Below, piece after piece: positions 49,919 to 53,127 of a stretch of 53,127 nucleotides of DNA. The position numbers were made by a program, and so were the translations under genes. The stretch lies in the NCBI GenBank assembly GCA_029211065.1, contig JARGFK010000019.1:1-53127 (forward strand). The letters run 5' to 3'. The notes under the pieces are model-generated. The model had not been told where the DNA came from. It did not search any database and saw only the letters and a list, made by a program, of their open reading frames with translations. Every line of letters begins with the position of its first letter. Position 1 is the first letter of the stretch. Source of the stretch: Desulfobacterales bacterium. Its GTDB lineage: Bacteria; Desulfobacterota; Desulfobacteria; Desulfobacterales; JARGFK01.

Positions 49919-52102
49919 ATGTTTAAAAGGCATTATCATTTTCTCGTTATCATCCTCCTGGCCTTTGGTATCCAAGCCCCGATACTGCTGGGATATACGG
50001 ATTTTTACTCGGGCAGCGGTTCCGACCTGATTCCTTATGTATATGGTACAAAACAATTTCAATACGATACATTCCGCAACCTGTATGAGATTCCCTTATG
50101 GAATCCTTACTTTATGTTCGGACAGCCTATTGTCGGCAACCTCCAATATAATCTTTTTTATCCCTTAAATTTCTTGTTCCTCCTTTTACCTTTTTTCAAA
50201 GCCCTCTGGACTTATCAGTTCATCCATATGGTCATTGCCGGGATTGGCACTTTTATGCTTGCCAGGCATACCGGTTTGAACAGGAATGGAAGTATGCTCG
50301 CCGGCTGTCTATACATGCTTAACGGAAGATTGCTTTATTACATTAATGCCGGTTGGGTAGGTCTTTATACCTCATTATGCTGGATACCTTTGCTTTTATT
50401 GGTATCATTACTTTTACTGGAAAGGAATAAACGGATCTATACGATTGGGCTGGCGATTACCTTTTTTATGATATTTACATCCGGTACTCCGCAGCATGCC
50501 TTTCTTTATTGTTTTCTTTTTTCCCTCCAAGCAATCTGGCGTTTTATCCAGGAACCGTCAAAAGAAGAACGCCTGTCCCTTCTGTATAGAATCCTTCTTT
50601 CGGGCCTTATATCATTTTTACTAATAAGTGTTCAATTATTTCCGGCAATTGAACAGACCTATCTTTCCAGCAGGGTATTTTCAGAAGGTTCATTACATGG
50701 GTTTCACTTTAATTGGGACTTTAGACAATGGTTCCGGATCCTATTTCGACCTGAAATTCTGTACCATGATCATGCCTGGGAGTTGTGTGCTTACTTAGGA
50801 ATCAGTGGACTCCTATTGGCACCGACCGGTTTTTTCACATTACGCAATCGTCTTCCGCTGATTATTATTTGGGGAGTGATACCGTGGCTTATAAGTTTCG
50901 GTCCTGATTTTCCTCCGATCACGATTGTGGCAAAGTCCATACCTGGTATGAATCTTCTCAGCAGTCCTTCCCGTTATCTCATATTTACTATTTTGATATT
51001 GTCCGTGCTTTCAGGCCACGGGTTTGAGAGGCTGGTAGTAAGTTTTTATTCGAATCACCACCCCAAAATACGGTATCTGTTGCTGCTGTGTATAATGCTC
51101 GCCGTCATTGGCCTTCTTACCCCACCCTTTAGGACTAATGTTGGGGTGAATGTCCGTTTCTTTGGCTCAATTATTGTATTTTTTCTTTTATCTGCCTTAT
51201 ATCTCCGGCATGGGACAAAATTTTTCAAAATCATTTTAATCTGCTGGATCATAATGGAACCGCTACTGCTTTCGACTGAGATCCTGAAGGAAAAATATCA
51301 TCTAAAAGACTTCAAACCACCCATGAAACTTATTAAAGCCTTAAAGCAATATCCGGGGGATGTGAGAGTTGCAGAAATTCAACCTGCGGATTTAAGGGAG
51401 AACCTGCTCATACCCTTTGACGATTGGATATCCGTCAGATATGGCATTCGCCGTGCCGGCGGCTATGAACCGCTTTCCATGCTCACGACACTTAATTATC
51501 TTACGCGTATGGATGGGACGGCACCGATTAAAGAAACGATGTGGGGATTTCGGTTATGGAATTTTGCAAGACCCGATCTTTACAGCATCGCGGGTATTAC
51601 CCACCTGATCACATTCCAACAGATAGAAAATCCGAAACTCAAGTTTATCATCCAGGACAGCATTACAATGCCACATTTCCATGGCGGGTGGTGGCAGGAA
51701 AAAAAAGTTTATTTGTACGAAAATCTAAAGGTATTGCCACGAGCGTTTTTTTTAGCCGATAATGAAAATAACTTTATTAGGCCGGTGGCCATGAAAATCC
51801 TTTCGCCGAATCGCATCCAAGTTGGTATTGAGACGGCTCACCGGGGAAGGGTTATTGTCTCAGAGTCATTCCATCCCGGATGGAATGCTTTGATAGGCGA
51901 AAACGCTTTAACGATTGAGCCTTTTTTAAACACTTTTATATCCATTAAAATTCCGCCGGGGAATTATGAGATTTTGCTCGACTTTTTTCCTAAATCGCTT
52001 CGTATCGGTTTATGGTTCACCCTGGCCGGATTATTTTTACTTGTCATATGTTTATTATGCGAGAAAATGCGACTTGGATTTTTTCAAGCCGGGAAAAGAT
52101 AA
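49919..52102 (+). CDS. YfhO-like polytopic membrane protein (GT-C type)
   Basis: This 727-aa protein has about 12-13 TM segments in its first 500 residues and an extracytoplasmic C-terminal beta-rich domain (about 455-690), then a final TM (WFTLAGLFLLVICLLC). DLIPYVYGTKQF near the first loop and PLWNPYFMFGQPIVGNLQYNLFYPLNFLF are typical of the YfhO family, which belongs to the GT-C clan and uses polyprenyl-linked sugars to decorate cell-envelope polymers. It fits the adjacent polyprenyl-sugar synthase. It is AT-rich like the two genes before it. Confidence 0.87.
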   Translation: MFKRHYHFLVIILLAFGIQAPILLGYTDFYSGSGSDLIPYVYGTKQFQYDTFRNLYEIPLWNPYFMFGQPIVGNLQYNLFYPLNFLFLLLPFFKALWTYQFIHMVIAGIGTFMLARHTGLNRNGSMLAGCLYMLNGRLLYYINAGWVGLYTSLCWIPLLLLVSLLLLERNKRIYTIGLAITFFMIFTSGTPQHAFLYCFLFSLQAIWRFIQEPSKEERLSLLYRILLSGLISFLLISVQLFPAIEQTYLSSRVFSEGSLHGFHFNWDFRQWFRILFRPEILYHDHAWELCAYLGISGLLLAPTGFFTLRNRLPLIIIWGVIPWLISFGPDFPPITIVAKSIPGMNLLSSPSRYLIFTILILSVLSGHGFERLVVSFYSNHHPKIRYLLLLCIMLAVIGLLTPPFRTNVGVNVRFFGSIIVFFLLSALYLRHGTKFFKIILICWIIMEPLLLSTEILKEKYHLKDFKPPMKLIKALKQYPGDVRVAEIQPADLRENLLIPFDDWISVRYGIRRAGGYEPLSMLTTLNYLTRMDGTAPIKETMWGFRLWNFARPDLYSIAGITHLITFQQIENPKLKFIIQDSITMPHFHGGWWQEKKVYLYENLKVLPRAFFLADNENNFIRPVAMKILSPNRIQVGIETAHRGRVIVSESFHPGWNALIGENALTIEPFLNTFISIKIPPGNYEILLDFFPKSLRIGLWFTLAGLFLLVICLLCEKMRLGFFQAGKR

Positions 52103-52127
52103 CGGCATGGGTGATCATATTTTTTTT

Positions 52128-52253
52128 CAAGGGAACACGATCCGCTTTGTCCGCCACGACCCGCAGGATTGCCGTAACCGCTAAGACGTCCGGAAATGAA
52201 GCCGGCGCTGAGTTTTACGAAACGTCCTGTAAGATAGAAACCGGTAAAAAACA
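52128..52253 (+). pseudogene. orphan copy of the DUF4384 gene's 3' end
   Basis: About 120 bp closely match 48265-48390. The readable product in frame is TRSALSATTRRIAVTA...GNEAGAEFYETSCKIETG, against TRSALSATTRGIAVAA...EFYEASWKIETG in the intact gene. No body of the gene precedes it. With the intact copy it forms a direct repeat around the methyltransferase-GT2-YfhO cassette. Confidence 0.8.
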
Positions 52254-52292
52254 AAAAAAGCCCGAAATCAGGGTCACTGATTCCGGGCTTTA
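52252..52292 (-). terminator. intrinsic terminator of the rRNA operon
   Basis: On the minus strand AAAGCCCG-G-AATCAG / CTGATT-T-CGGGCTTT forms a 14-bp stem with a short loop followed by a T7 run (A run at 52253-52259 on the plus strand). It lies 9 bp behind 5S. Confidence 0.9.
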
Positions 52293-52300
52293 AAAGATTT

Positions 52301-52414
<114 letters not shown>

Positions 52415-52500
52415 AAAAATGAAACAAAGTAATAAATTTTTTCAGGCTGTCAATTTGTATATAAGCACAATAAAACGCTCAACCATTTGTGTCAAAAATT

Positions 52501-53127
<627 letters not shown>

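Overview
The window looks like a chromosomal piece of a Desulfobacterota (delta-proteobacterial) genome, most likely Desulfobacteraceae/Desulfosarcina-like. This rests on the housekeeping proteins, the mixture of pyrophosphate-dependent phosphofructokinase, DUF47-Pit, sigma-54 two-component and SurA/RodZ genes, the dispersed palindromic repeats, and a caspase-FGE-DUF4384 gene neighbourhood. No sulfate-reduction gene is present, so the lineage call is an inference.

Positions 1-31500 are mostly ordinary core genome. Plus strand: an MFS carrier, a zinc-finger-less ClpX paralogue with a C-terminal extension, hemB, a CBS-ACT protein, DUF47-Pit phosphate uptake, smc-ftsY and an HU gene. Minus strand: a PPi-phosphofructokinase; nucleoside phosphorylase-ligA-acylphosphatase; a long run of lipoprotein-SurA/parvulin-RodZ-like-mgtE-recO-GHMP kinase-glyQ-glyS-PC4-like; and mfd. 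mgtE is split by one missing G in a G run. A tRNA-Thr(CGU) with its own terminator lies divergent from mfd.

Positions 31500-38600 hold a ModA-like binding protein without signal peptide, a 44-aa charged small ORF, an IHF-alpha gene, an intergenic region rich in palindromes, a possible structured leader RNA, a GT-A glycosyltransferase paired with a glycogen-synthase-like GT5 enzyme, and fabH.

Positions 38600-43220 are the most interesting part: a complete diversity-generating retroelement (DGR) on the minus strand. It has a secreted caspase-like/FGE-fold target gene whose 3' end is the variable repeat (VR), a strong hairpin behind the VR, an HRDC-domain accessory gene, a DGR-type reverse transcriptase overlapping it by GTGA, and the template repeat (TR) 2 nt behind the RT stop codon. 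All 19 substitutions in the core of TR versus VR fall on TR adenines, which is the signature of mutagenic homing. The VR also carries one inserted base that puts the target out of frame and removes its last residues. Next to the DGR lie a broken REP-associated tyrosine transposase and four well-formed REP sequences.

Positions 43400-53127 hold a DinJ-YafQ toxin-antitoxin pair, a histidine kinase/sigma-54 regulator operon, a DUF4384 secreted protein, and an apparently AT-richer cassette (methyltransferase, GT2, YfhO-like GT-C membrane protein) bracketed by two diverged copies of the DUF4384 gene's 3' end. The window ends in the 3' part of an rRNA operon on the minus strand (terminator, 5S, partial 23S).
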